Shown: one piece after another, positions 37,515 to 45,777 of the stretch | How the letters are laid out: the number at the start of each line of letters is the position of its first letter | How positions within the stretch are numbered: position 1 is the first letter of the stretch | Source of the DNA: CAYQEC01 sp964569015 | Lineage (GTDB): Bacteria; Actinomycetota; Acidimicrobiia; Spongiisociales; UBA5794 | Assembly (NCBI GenBank): GCA_964569015.1 | Contig: CAZMSN010000004.1 | Span: forward strand, 20,808 to 84,807 | Length of the DNA stretch: 64,000 nt | Direction: 5' to 3' | Notes under the pieces: model-generated | Told to the model about the DNA's origin: nothing | The model's input: only the letters and a program-made list of their open reading frames with translations | Databases searched by the model: none | Made by a program: the position numbers and the translations under genes

Positions 37515-38879
37515 CTACACGTTGGCGAGCGCGGAGAGCGCCTGCTCCATGGCGACCTTGCCGTCGGCGAAGAACATCATCGTGTTCTCGAGGTAGAAGA
37601 GCGGGTTGTCGATGCCGGCGAAGCCCGGAGAGAGGCTCCGCTTGACGACCACGACCGTCCGGGCCTTGTCGACCTCGAGGATGGGCATACCGTAGATGGG
37701 GCTGGAGGCGTCGTCGCGAGCCGACGGGTTGACGACATCGTTCGCTCCGATCACCAGAGCCACGTCCGTTTGGGGCATACGCGGGTTCGACTGATCGAGA
37801 TCGAGAAGCTGATCGTAGGGGACGTCCGCCTCGGCGAGGAGGACGTTCATGTGGCCGGGCATGCGCCCCGCCACCGGGTGGATGGCGTAGCTGACCTCGA
37901 CGCCCCGGCTCTCCAGCGCGGTGCACAGGTCCCGCACGGCATGCTGCGCCTGGGCGACCGCCATGCCGTAGCCGGGCACCACCATCACGTGCTCCGCGTA
38001 GGCGAGGGCGATGGCAACGTCATCGGGCGTAGCGCTCTTGACCGGCTTGTCGCCGGTGCTCACGGGGCCGGCGCCCTCGGTTCCGAAACCGGAGAAGAGC
38101 ACGTTGGCGAGGGAGCGGTTCATGGCCTCGCTCATCAGCATGGTGAGGATGAACCCGGCGGCTCCGACCAATGCGCCGCCGATGATGAGGGCGCTGTTCT
38201 GGATGACGAAGCCGGCCATGGCGGCGGCGACGCCAGACAGCGAGTTGAGCAGGGAGATCACGACCGGCATGTCAGCGCCACCGATCGCCGTCACTGCGAG
38301 AAGGCCGAGTGCGAAGGCCACCGCCACCACGAGCCAGTAGGCAGGCACCGCGTCGGCGGCGACGCCCCAGATGCCGAGCCCGAGCACTCCGGCGGCGAGC
38401 ACGGCGTTGAGCGCTTTGGCACCGGGGAACGAGAACGGGCGGCCGCTGATGAGGCCCTGCAGCTTCGCATAGGCGACGAAGCTGCCGGAGAATGTCACGG
38501 TTCCGATGGCGAGGGCGAGCACCACCGTGACGCCGGTCTCGGTGGCGAACTCCGCGTCGGTGTTCATGACCTCATAGAGCCCGACCAGGGTCGAGGCCGC
38601 GCCGCCGAATCCGTTGAAGGCGGCGACGAGCTGGGGCATGGCCGTCATCTGGACGCGCATGGCGAGCACCGCCCCGATGGCGCCGCCGGCGACGAGGCCG
38701 GCGATGACCGTCGCCCAGCTGATGATGTCCTGATCGACGAGCGTGACCACCATCGCCAGCAGCATCCCGGCGGCTGCCATGGCGTTTCCGCGCCGAGCAG
38801 TCCGCGGCGTCGAGAGCTGCTTGAGGCCGACGACGAAGAGCACCGCGGCCAGCAGGTAGAGAAGCTCGATCTCAGACAT
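37515..38879 (-). CDS. pntB: NAD(P) transhydrogenase subunit beta
   Basis: A 454-residue subunit with about eight to nine transmembrane helices (residues 1-~260) that form the proton channel with PntAB, then the NADP-binding dIII domain with VVPGYGMAVAQAQHAVRDL and VALVIGANDVVNP. The enzyme uses the proton gradient to reduce NADP+ with NADH. Its start overlaps the stop of the small membrane subunit by 8 bp. Confidence 0.95.
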   Translation of the reverse strand: MSEIELLYLLAAVLFVVGLKQLSTPRTARRGNAMAAAGMLLAMVVTLVDQDIISWATVIAGLVAGGAIGAVLAMRVQMTAMPQLVAAFNGFGGAASTLVGLYEVMNTDAEFATETGVTVVLALAIGTVTFSGSFVAYAKLQGLISGRPFSFPGAKALNAVLAAGVLGLGIWGVAADAVPAYWLVVAVAFALGLLAVTAIGGADMPVVISLLNSLSGVAAAMAGFVIQNSALIIGGALVGAAGFILTMLMSEAMNRSLANVLFSGFGTEGAGPVSTGDKPVKSATPDDVAIALAYAEHVMVVPGYGMAVAQAQHAVRDLCTALESRGVEVSYAIHPVAGRMPGHMNVLLAEADVPYDQLLDLDQSNPRMPQTDVALVIGANDVVNPSARDDASSPIYGMPILEVDKARTVVVVKRSLSPGFAGIDNPLFYLENTMMFFADGKVAMEQALSALANV

Positions 38880-39171
38880 TGCGGCGCTCCGGCTTCTTCT
38901 TGAACATCTCGAGCATCCGGTCGGTGACGAGGAAGCCGCCGACGACGTTGATGGTGGCCGTCGTCACGGCCAGGAACGCGAGGACGGTGGCCGTCGTACC
39001 TTCACTGAGGCCGGCGGCGGTGAGCGCTCCGACGATGGTGATGCCGGAGATGGCGTTGGCGCCGGACATGAGAGGTGTGTGCAGGGTCGGCGGGACCTTC
39101 GAGATGACCTCGAAACCGACGAATCCCGCCAGGACGAACACGACGATGCCGGTGACGAACGCCGGACTCAC
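38872..39171 (-). CDS. pntAB: NAD(P) transhydrogenase membrane subunit alpha-2
   Basis: A 99-residue protein with three hydrophobic helices (about 4-22, 34-60 and 64-85), ending in the charged tail MLEMFKKKPERRNV. It contains TPLMSGANAISGITIVGAL, conserved in the dII domain. It is the C-terminal part of PntA encoded as a separate gene, as in Rhodospirillum-type three-subunit transhydrogenases. It overlaps both neighbours by 4-8 bp. Confidence 0.94.
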   Translation of the reverse strand: MSPAFVTGIVVFVLAGFVGFEVISKVPPTLHTPLMSGANAISGITIVGALTAAGLSEGTTATVLAFLAVTTATINVVGGFLVTDRMLEMFKKKPERRNV

Positions 39172-40304
39172 GCCTCACCTCCTTCGAGCTTGAGCAACTG
39201 GCGGCTGCGCGTGTGCACGACCTCACCGTGCTGAGTGATGGTGCATTCGCCGAAGACTTCGTCCTCGACGTTGATCGAGATCCCGGCGCCGTCTCTGGCC
39301 CGCTCGAGGAGCGTGATGAGGTTGCGGGCGTACATGCGGCTGGCGTCGGTCGGGGCGGCGCTGGGCAGATTCGTCGGCCCGTAGATGTGGACGCCGTTGA
39401 TCTCGACGATCTCGTCGGGCCGCGACGGCTCGACGTTGCCGCCGGAGCCGGCCGCCATGTCGACCACGACCGAGCCGGGGCGCATCGACTCGACCATCGG
39501 CGTCGTGACGAGCAGCGGTGCGGGCCGACCCGGGATCTGAGCCGTCGTGATCAGCAGGTCGGCCTCGGCGACGAAGGGCGCCAGGGCGGCGTGCTGCTGG
39601 GCCTGGGTGTCCTCGCCGACCTCCTTCGCATAGCCCGACTCGTCACCTGCCTCGGTCGGCGCCGCCACGAACTTGGCGCCCAGGCTCTCCACCTGTTCGC
39701 GCGTCTCGGGGCGGATGTCGTAGGCATGGACGACGGCGCCGAGGCGGCGAGCTGTGGCGATGGCCTGCAGGCCGGCTACGCCGACGCCGAGGATCAGAGC
39801 TTTGGAGGGCGGGATGGTGCCGGCGGCGGTGATCATCATCGGGAGCAGCTTGGGGGAGGCCTGTGCCGCCAGCAATACCGCGGCGTATCCGGCGACCGTT
39901 GCCTGAGACGACAAGGCGTCCATGCTCTGGGCGATGGTGGTGCGCGGTATGGCCTCCATGGCGATCGAGGTCACGCCCCTCTCGGCGAGCGCGGCGACGA
40001 GGGCGGCGTCGACGAACGGATCGAGGTGCGAGACGAGCACGGCTCCGTCGCGCAGCAGCGGAACCTCGTCGAGAAGGGGAGGACCGACTCTGAGCACGAC
40101 GTCCGCGGCATGAGCCGCGGCGGCGTCGGGGACGATGGTGGCTCCGGCTGCGGTGAAGGCGTCGTCCGGGAAACCGGCTTCGGTGCCGGCTCCGGTCTCG
40201 ACGACGACCTCCCATTCCCAGCCCACCATGGTCTCGACTGTCTGGGGTACGGCGGCGACGCGTCGTTCACCGCTCCGGCGTTCAAGAGGGATGCCAATTC
40301 GCAT
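39168..40304 (-). CDS. pntAA: NAD(P) transhydrogenase subunit alpha-1
   Basis: A 378-residue soluble dI domain related to alanine dehydrogenase. The N-terminus MRIGIPLERRSGERRVAAVP, the RQD-loop equivalent SMDALSSQATVAGYAAVLLAA and the NAD-binding GVGVAGLQAIATARRLGAVVHAYDIRPE are visible. A TAGCGT box lies 9 nt before the ATG. The three pnt genes form one operon that supplies NADPH, complementing gnd nearby. Confidence 0.95.
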   Translation of the reverse strand: MRIGIPLERRSGERRVAAVPQTVETMVGWEWEVVVETGAGTEAGFPDDAFTAAGATIVPDAAAAHAADVVLRVGPPLLDEVPLLRDGAVLVSHLDPFVDAALVAALAERGVTSIAMEAIPRTTIAQSMDALSSQATVAGYAAVLLAAQASPKLLPMMITAAGTIPPSKALILGVGVAGLQAIATARRLGAVVHAYDIRPETREQVESLGAKFVAAPTEAGDESGYAKEVGEDTQAQQHAALAPFVAEADLLITTAQIPGRPAPLLVTTPMVESMRPGSVVVDMAAGSGGNVEPSRPDEIVEINGVHIYGPTNLPSAAPTDASRMYARNLITLLERARDGAGISINVEDEVFGECTITQHGEVVHTRSRQLLKLEGGEA

Positions 40305-40451
40305 GACGGCGGCACGCTAACTGATCCGCGGTCCGCTGGCGATTCGAGACCCGGGGATCGGGGAGAAGACGGCGGCTGCAGAGGGATCCTGCGTTGCGCT
40401 CGTGGTGGTGGACCCCGATCAGGCCCGCACCACAGTGTCGAACTCGGCTCG
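40305..40451. other. intergenic region with no recognised gene
   Basis: Apart from the pnt -10 box, this stretch shows no convincing reading frame, RNA or repeat. Together with the MscS-like fragment after it, it forms the longest poorly coding stretch of the window (40305-40648). Confidence 0.5.
40314..40319 (-). promoter_or_regulatory. -10 box TAGCGT of the pnt operon
   Basis: TAGCGT on the minus strand lies 9 nt before the ATG at 40304, with no ribosome binding site between, so the pnt mRNA may be leaderless. Confidence 0.45.
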
Positions 40452-40652
40452 GTGCCTCTCGCCCGCCAGATCGCGGCCGGCCGGCACGTCCAGCGGCGCT
40501 GCCAGGCCGGCGATCGGATTCGGGTGGGCGACATCGAAGGGACCATCTCCGAGCTGGGACTGTCGACGACGCGGATCGAGATCGGCGGCGGGGGATTCGT
40601 GGACGTGGCCACCGCCGGCTTGATCGCTGCCGGAGTGACGGTGAGAGGCTAG
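40452..40652 (+). pseudogene. fragment resembling the MscS channel beta-domain
   Basis: A 66-codon frame from a GTG reads VPLARQIAAG then AGDRIRVGDIEGTISELGLSTTRIEIGGGGFVDV. The GDRIxVGxxEGTxxxxGLxxTRI pattern is that of the beta domain of MscS-like mechanosensitive channels, which normally follows three or more membrane helices. No helices, start region or ribosome binding site are found upstream, and the usual PN after the strand is replaced by AT. It is most likely a remnant, but a stand-alone small domain cannot be excluded. Its TAG shares CTAG with the stop of the convergent aldolase gene. Confidence 0.45.
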
Positions 40653-41548
40653 GAAGCGGAGTGCTCTCGCACCGCGAGATCCGCGAGCCGCAACGCGGCC
40701 CTGAGCCGCGCCGCCTGATCGCCGGTCACGGGCCGCAGCGGACGACGAGGAAGACCGGGACGAAGCCCGACTTCGGCTGCGGCGGCCTTCGTGCCGGGGA
40801 TTCCCAGAGACTCGACCTCACGTACGAGGACCGTGAGGCTCTGTTGGAGGGCATCGGCACCGGGCTGCGATTGGCGGGACGTCGCCACGATCCGGCTCAC
40901 GAGCTCCGGTACGTAGTTGGCCGAGGCTGTGATCGCCCCGGTGCCCCCGGCCGCCATGCTCTGGGCCAGCATGGCGCTGACCCCCGCGTAGAGGAGGAAG
41001 CCGTCGTCGATGAGACGGTGCACTTCCTGAATCCGGACCGGACGTCCCCCGGAGTCTTTCATCCCGATGATGTTGGGGTGGGAGCACAGCTCGACGATCT
41101 GGTCGATGGGGAGCTCGTAGCCGGTCACCACCGGGACCGAGTAGAGGAGGATCGGGATGGGCGAGGCCTCGGCCATCCCGAGATAGAAGTCGAGGACCGC
41201 CTTGTGGTTTCCGCGGGCGAGTGAGGTCGGGGTCAGGACGACGGCGCTGTCGGCTCCGGCCTGGGTGGCCTCCGAGACCTGGGTGATGGCTTGTCGGAGG
41301 GATTCGCCTGCTACGCCGCAGGCGACGTGGGTTTGGCTTCCGAGAGCATCACGAGCGGCGCCGACGAGCTGCTGGCGCTCTCCCGGTTCGAGGTACAGGC
41401 CCTCGCCGGTCGATCCTGCGATGAGGAACCCTTCGACGCCGCGTTCGGAGAGGACATCGAGGTTGTGGCGATGCGCGTCGAGGTCGATCTCGCCGTTCGC
41501 GTCGAACGGGGTGATCAGCGCCGGCATCACACTCGGGAGTGTGGCCAC
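40649..41548 (-). CDS. DapA-family aldolase/lyase
   Basis: A 299-residue class-I aldolase barrel. The family signature IAGSTGEGLYLEPGER, the Schiff-base lysine in IIGMKDSGG and the tyrosine in LLYSVPVVTGYELP are present. GTG 41548 is selected because GGAGGAGG lies 6 nt upstream; a start at 41578 is less likely. LLYSVPVVTG resembles 4-hydroxy-2-oxoglutarate aldolases as much as 4-hydroxy-tetrahydrodipicolinate synthases, so the substrate is left open. No lysine-pathway gene adjoins it. Confidence 0.88.
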   Translation of the reverse strand: MATLPSVMPALITPFDANGEIDLDAHRHNLDVLSERGVEGFLIAGSTGEGLYLEPGERQQLVGAARDALGSQTHVACGVAGESLRQAITQVSEATQAGADSAVVLTPTSLARGNHKAVLDFYLGMAEASPIPILLYSVPVVTGYELPIDQIVELCSHPNIIGMKDSGGRPVRIQEVHRLIDDGFLLYAGVSAMLAQSMAAGGTGAITASANYVPELVSRIVATSRQSQPGADALQQSLTVLVREVESLGIPGTKAAAAEVGLRPGLPRRPLRPVTGDQAARLRAALRLADLAVREHSAS

Positions 41549-41630
41549 GTCGATCCTCCTCCGGGTGTATGAAGACAAAGCCTACGAGGCGCGAGTGCCT
41601 GAGGAAAGTGGGCCGCGGCGGTCCGAGGCG

Positions 41631-43094
41631 TCAAACGGTGTAGGCCGTCGAGGTCGTGGCGCCGTCCTCGCCGGTCCAGTCGGTGTGGAAGAACTCCCCG
41701 CGGGCCCGATCGGTGCGCTCGTAGGTGTGGGCGCCGAAGTAGTCGCGTTGGGCTTGGATGAGGGCGGCGGGGCCCCGGCCGGTGCGGTACCCGTCGTAGA
41801 ACGCGAGTGCCGACGAGTAGGCCGGAACGGCGATCCCCGCCTCCACGGCGCGGGTGACCGTGCGGCGCCAGCCTTGCTGTGCCGCCGCGAGTTCGCCGGC
41901 GAAGAACGGGCTCAACAGCAGATCCGATAGACCGGGCTGGTTCTCGTAGGCGCGCATGATGTCGGTGAGGAAGCGGGAGCGGATGATGCATCCTCCCCGC
42001 CACAGCGACGCCACTCTCGCCAGATCGAGTTCCCAGGCGTGCTCGGCGGAGGCGGCGGCGAGCAGCATGAATCCCTGAGCATACGAGACGATCTTGGAGG
42101 CGTAGAGGGCGCCGTGGAGATCAGAGAGGGCTTGGCGGCGATCGGCGGCGAAGTCGGACCGCGGGCCGTCGAGCACCTGCGAGGCAGCGAGACGCCGCTC
42201 GAGGAGCGCCGACACGACGCGGGCGTAGACCGCCTCAGCAACCAGCGATGTCGGCTCGCCGTATTCCAGCGAGGAAGTCACGGTCCACTCGCCGGTTCCC
42301 TTCTGACCGGCGGCGTCGAGGATGTTCTCCAGCAGAGGGGTCCCGTCGTCATCGCGCCGAGCCATGATGTCGGCGGTGATCTCGACGAGGTACGAGTCGA
42401 GCTTCCCGGTGTCCCAGGCGGCGAAGGCGTCGTGCATCTCGTCGTGGGTCATTGCGAGACCGCGGCGCATCACGTCGTAGGCCTCGGCGATCACCTGCAT
42501 GTCGCCGTACTCGATGCCGTTGTGGACCATCTTGACGAAGTGCCCGGATCCGTCGGGTCCCACCCAGTCGCAGCAGGGGGTTCCGTCGGCCTTGGCCGCG
42601 ATGGCCTGCAGGGTGCCGCGCACGTCGGGCCAGGCGTCGGTGGATCCCCCAGGCATGATCGATGGCCCGTGCCGCGCTCCCTCCTCACCGCCGGAGATGC
42701 CGGCGCCGATGAAGTGGAAGCCGGCGGCTTCGAGGCGGCGGGTGCGACGCATGGTGTCCCGATAGTGTGAGTTGCCCCCGTCGAGGATGATGTCGCCCGG
42801 CTCGAACAGCGGGACGAGTCGGTCGATGACGGAATCGACGGGATCACCGGCCCGGATCATGAGCAGGATGCGGCGGGGCCGTGCCAGCAGGCCGACCATT
42901 TCCGGGAGCGATCGGGCACCGAGGACGCGAGTGCCTGCCGCCTCCCCGGTGAGGAATTCGTCGACGCGGGCGACGGTCCGGTTGTAGACGGCGACCGTGA
43001 ACCCGTGGTCGTCCATGTTGAGGGTCAGATTGCGGCCCATCACACCCAGGCCGATCACCCCGATGTCGGCGCCGACTACCTCGGATCGAGTCAC
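41631..43094 (-). CDS. gnd: 6-phosphogluconate dehydrogenase, decarboxylating
   Basis: A 487-residue NADP enzyme of the pentose phosphate pathway. GIVIGLGVMGRNLTLNMDDHGF-type NADP site near the N-terminus, substrate motifs DGGNSHYRDTMRR and GAGISGGEEGARHGPSIMPGG, catalytic lysine in HFVKMVHNGIEYGDMQ, and the C-terminal YFGAHTYERTD are all present. Length fits the long (dimeric) form. GTG 43094 is chosen for its AAGGA ribosome binding site; a GTG at 43109 reads through that site. Its own promoter box lies at 43118. Confidence 0.95.
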   Translation of the reverse strand: MTRSEVVGADIGVIGLGVMGRNLTLNMDDHGFTVAVYNRTVARVDEFLTGEAAGTRVLGARSLPEMVGLLARPRRILLMIRAGDPVDSVIDRLVPLFEPGDIILDGGNSHYRDTMRRTRRLEAAGFHFIGAGISGGEEGARHGPSIMPGGSTDAWPDVRGTLQAIAAKADGTPCCDWVGPDGSGHFVKMVHNGIEYGDMQVIAEAYDVMRRGLAMTHDEMHDAFAAWDTGKLDSYLVEITADIMARRDDDGTPLLENILDAAGQKGTGEWTVTSSLEYGEPTSLVAEAVYARVVSALLERRLAASQVLDGPRSDFAADRRQALSDLHGALYASKIVSYAQGFMLLAAASAEHAWELDLARVASLWRGGCIIRSRFLTDIMRAYENQPGLSDLLLSPFFAGELAAAQQGWRRTVTRAVEAGIAVPAYSSALAFYDGYRTGRGPAALIQAQRDYFGAHTYERTDRARGEFFHTDWTGEDGATTSTAYTV

Positions 43095-43117
43095 GCTGTT
43101 CCTTATCACTCGTGCAG

Positions 43118-43123
43118 AGGCTA
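43118..43123 (-). promoter_or_regulatory. possible -10 box TAGCCT of gnd
   Basis: TAGCCT on the minus strand lies in the 37-bp gap after the M1 peptidase gene, 23 nt before the gnd start, leaving room for a short leader with the AAGGA site. Confidence 0.35.
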
Positions 43124-43131
43124 CCGCTCGC

Positions 43132-44622
43132 TCAGGGAGTCAGGGTGGGCAGCTCCGGAACGGTTGGCCCGTGTAGCCAGGCGTCGAAGAGAGCGGTGAG
43201 ATTGGTGGCGGAGACCTCCTCGGCGACGGCGACGAAGTCCTCGGTCACCGCATGGCCTCCGGCGTACCGGGCGTAGTAGGCGCGCAGGGTCTCGAAGAAG
43301 GCGTCGTCCCCGATCTCGGCACGGAGGGCGTGCAGGGTGAGCGCTCCGGTGAGGTACACGGAACGGTTGAAGAGGTCGTCGAGGGGTGGGTCGCCGGGCG
43401 GTGGGAGACCGGCGTCCGTCATCTGGGCGTGAGCATCCGCCACCGTGGATTCGAGCGCTGCCGGTCCGTCTTCGTGCTCGATCCACAGCCATTCCGCGTA
43501 GGTCGCAAACCCCTCATTGAGCCAGATGTCGCTCCAATCGCCGACGCTGACGGCGTTACCGAACCAATGGTGAGCGAGCTCGTGGACGAGCACGGTCTCG
43601 AACCGGACAGGCGATGAGGCGTAGTCGTTGTCGAACAGCGAGAGGGTCTGGCTCTCCATGGCGCCGTTGAGCTCCGGCACGAGGGCGATACCTGAGGTAT
43701 CGAAGGGATACGGGCCGAAGCTCTCCGAAAGGAACGCGAGGATCTCACCCTGGCGGCCCAGCACTTGGGGGGGATTGTCGGCGAGATCGGTAGGCAGCAC
43801 GTTGCGCACCAGCACGCCGGAAACCTCGGTCGAGGCGGGGTCCTCGACGATCTGATAGTCGCCGATCACGACCGTGGCGAGGTAGGTGGCCATGGGCTCG
43901 TCCGACTCCCACACCCATGTCGAGGAGCCCAGGTCGGTGATTTGGTCGGTGAACGTGCCGCTGGCGGCGGCGGTGAGGGGTTCGGGGACGGTGACACGGA
44001 AAGTGAAGGTCGCCTTGTCGAGCGGGTGGTCATTGCAGGGAAACCAAGTGTGTGCCCCGTCGGGTTCGCTCACGACGTACTGGGTGCCGTCGGGGGCTCC
44101 GATCCAGCCGAGGGGGATGGAGATGGCCTGCGACGCGACTGACTCCGGTTCTCCGCTGTAGAGCACCTCGATGGTGAACCGCTCCCTGTTGGCGATGGGC
44201 TCGACCGGGGTGATGCGGAGCTCGGCATCGTCGCGCACGTATCCCGCTCGGGTGCCCGACACGTTGATCTCTTCGATCTCGAAGCCGGAGAAATCGACGT
44301 AGAGCTCGTCGAGGTCGGCGACGGCGAGGGCATTGATGGTGACGAGTGCCGTCATGACCGTGGATTCCGGATCCCAGGTGAGGTCGATCGTGTAGTGCTC
44401 GACGTCGTAGCCACCGTTCCCCAGCTCGGGATACAGCGAGTCGTCGAGGCCCCGGGCGTAGCCGACGCCATCGAGTGGATTGGGCGGAAGAGTGGTCGTG
44501 GTCGTCGTGGAGGTGGTGGTCGTGGTCGTGGTTGGTGCGGACGTGGTCGGCAATCCGCTGCACATGCATGCGCCGAGGAGAAGCGCCGAAGCGGCGACCA
44601 GTGAGATGGAGGAGCGTCGCAT
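43132..44622 (-). CDS. secreted M1-family metallopeptidase (lipoprotein)
   Basis: A 496-residue aminopeptidase-type protein. A signal peptide ends in a lipobox LLLGAC with Cys19, so it should be anchored to the outer face of the membrane by lipid. A Thr-rich linker (about 26-45) follows. The catalytic region has NGAMES (the GAMEN-like substrate loop), zinc ligands His347 and His351 with Glu348 (VLVHELAHHWFGN) and Glu370 (WLNEGFATYAEW). It is about half the size of PepN because the C-terminal domains are lacking. A TAGTCT box 8 nt before the ATG suggests a leaderless mRNA. Confidence 0.92.
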   Translation of the reverse strand: MRRSSISLVAASALLLGACMCSGLPTTSAPTTTTTTTSTTTTTTLPPNPLDGVGYARGLDDSLYPELGNGGYDVEHYTIDLTWDPESTVMTALVTINALAVADLDELYVDFSGFEIEEINVSGTRAGYVRDDAELRITPVEPIANRERFTIEVLYSGEPESVASQAISIPLGWIGAPDGTQYVVSEPDGAHTWFPCNDHPLDKATFTFRVTVPEPLTAAASGTFTDQITDLGSSTWVWESDEPMATYLATVVIGDYQIVEDPASTEVSGVLVRNVLPTDLADNPPQVLGRQGEILAFLSESFGPYPFDTSGIALVPELNGAMESQTLSLFDNDYASSPVRFETVLVHELAHHWFGNAVSVGDWSDIWLNEGFATYAEWLWIEHEDGPAALESTVADAHAQMTDAGLPPPGDPPLDDLFNRSVYLTGALTLHALRAEIGDDAFFETLRAYYARYAGGHAVTEDFVAVAEEVSATNLTALFDAWLHGPTVPELPTLTP

Positions 44623-44630
44623 GGGCGCTC

Positions 44631-44636
44631 AGACTA
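44631..44636 (-). promoter_or_regulatory. -10 box TAGTCT of the M1 peptidase gene
   Basis: TAGTCT on the minus strand with 8 nt to the ATG at 44622 and no ribosome binding site. It shows that the peptidase gene can be transcribed separately from leuB, which ends 59 bp upstream. Confidence 0.45.
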
Positions 44637-44681
44637 GAGGGTCATCTCGGCGCTGAGGCAGGATTCCGCCCCGGGAGCGCG

Positions 44682-45743
44682 TCAGAGTGCCGCCACCACC
44701 GCGTCGCCCATCTCGGACGTCGTCACCGAGGCGCCACCGGCGGCGATGTCGACGGTGCGGTGGCCCTCGTCGAGTACCCGACCGACGGCGCTCTCGATGG
44801 CAACCGCCCCCTCCTCGAGCCCGAGCGAGTACCGCAGGGCCATGGCGCCCGCCAGGATGGTGGCCAGTGGGTTGGCGATGCCGCGTCCGGCGAGATCCGG
44901 AGCCGAGCCGTGGATCGGCTCGTACAGCCCGGGGCCGTCTGTGCCGAGCGACGCCGACGGAAGCAATCCCAGCGAGCCCGGCAGCATCGAACCCTCGTCG
45001 GTCAAGATGTCGCCAAACAGGTTCCCGGTCACCACCACGTCGAAGTCACGTGGCCGGGAGATGAGGTGCATCGCCATTGCGTCGACCAGGACCACTTCGT
45101 ACTCGAGGTCGGGGTACTCGTCGGCGACGATCCGAGCCGCCACCCGGCGCCACAGGCGGGACACCTCGAGCACGTTCGCCTTGTCGACCGACGTCAGGTG
45201 GCCGCGACGCCGGCGGGCGGTGTCGGCGGCGAGCCGGACGATGCGCTCGATCTCGGCGGTGGTGTACTCCATGACGCTCTCAGCGTGGGTTCCGTCGGCG
45301 CTCAGGGATTGGCGGCCGAAGTAGATACCCCCGGTCAATTCCCGGACGAAGAGGATGTCGACGCCGTCGATGAGCGAGCGTCGCAGGGGAGAGGCGTCGA
45401 TGAGCTGGCTTTGGGCGCGGATGGGCCGGAGGTTGGCGAAGAGGCCCAACTCCTTGCGGAGCGCCAGCAACCCGGCCTCGGGCCGGGTCGCGGCGTCGGG
45501 ATCGTCCCACTTCGGACCGCCGACGGCGCCGAGGAGGATCGCGTCGGCGGCCCGGCAGGCGGCGAGCGTCGACGCCGGCAAGGGATCGCCGACGGTGTCG
45601 ATTGCGTTGCCGCCCACCGGCAGGATCTCGAAGGTGAAGCCGTGTCCGCCGCTGCGAGCGACCGCCTCGAGGACCTTGCGGGCCTCGGCCACGATCTCCG
45701 GTCCAATCCCGTCGCCCGGGAGGAGAACGATCGATGCTTCCAT
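44682..45743 (-). CDS. leuB: 3-isopropylmalate dehydrogenase
   Basis: A 353-residue beta-decarboxylating dehydrogenase of leucine synthesis. ATG 45743 is used because GAGGAGG lies 5 nt upstream; the preceding codon is a GTG. Motifs: LLPGDGIGPEIV, ELTGGIYFG, the metal/substrate region VVTGNLFGDILTDEGSMLPGSLGLLPSASLG and the NAD-binding EPIHGSAPDLAGRGIANP. It follows leuA by 34 bp. leuC and leuD are not in the window. Confidence 0.96.
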   Translation of the reverse strand: MEASIVLLPGDGIGPEIVAEARKVLEAVARSGGHGFTFEILPVGGNAIDTVGDPLPASTLAACRAADAILLGAVGGPKWDDPDAATRPEAGLLALRKELGLFANLRPIRAQSQLIDASPLRRSLIDGVDILFVRELTGGIYFGRQSLSADGTHAESVMEYTTAEIERIVRLAADTARRRRGHLTSVDKANVLEVSRLWRRVAARIVADEYPDLEYEVVLVDAMAMHLISRPRDFDVVVTGNLFGDILTDEGSMLPGSLGLLPSASLGTDGPGLYEPIHGSAPDLAGRGIANPLATILAGAMALRYSLGLEEGAVAIESAVGRVLDEGHRTVDIAAGGASVTTSEMGDAVVAAL

Positions 45744-45777
45744 CACGGCCTCCTCGCTGCTCCTTCGATGACGTGCA

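Noticed and set aside
39213..40451. Long plus-strand frame opposite pntAA running into the MscS-like fragment
   Set aside because: The part opposite pntAA is a shadow. Only the last ~66 codons, outside pntAA, resemble a protein family and were kept as a fragment.
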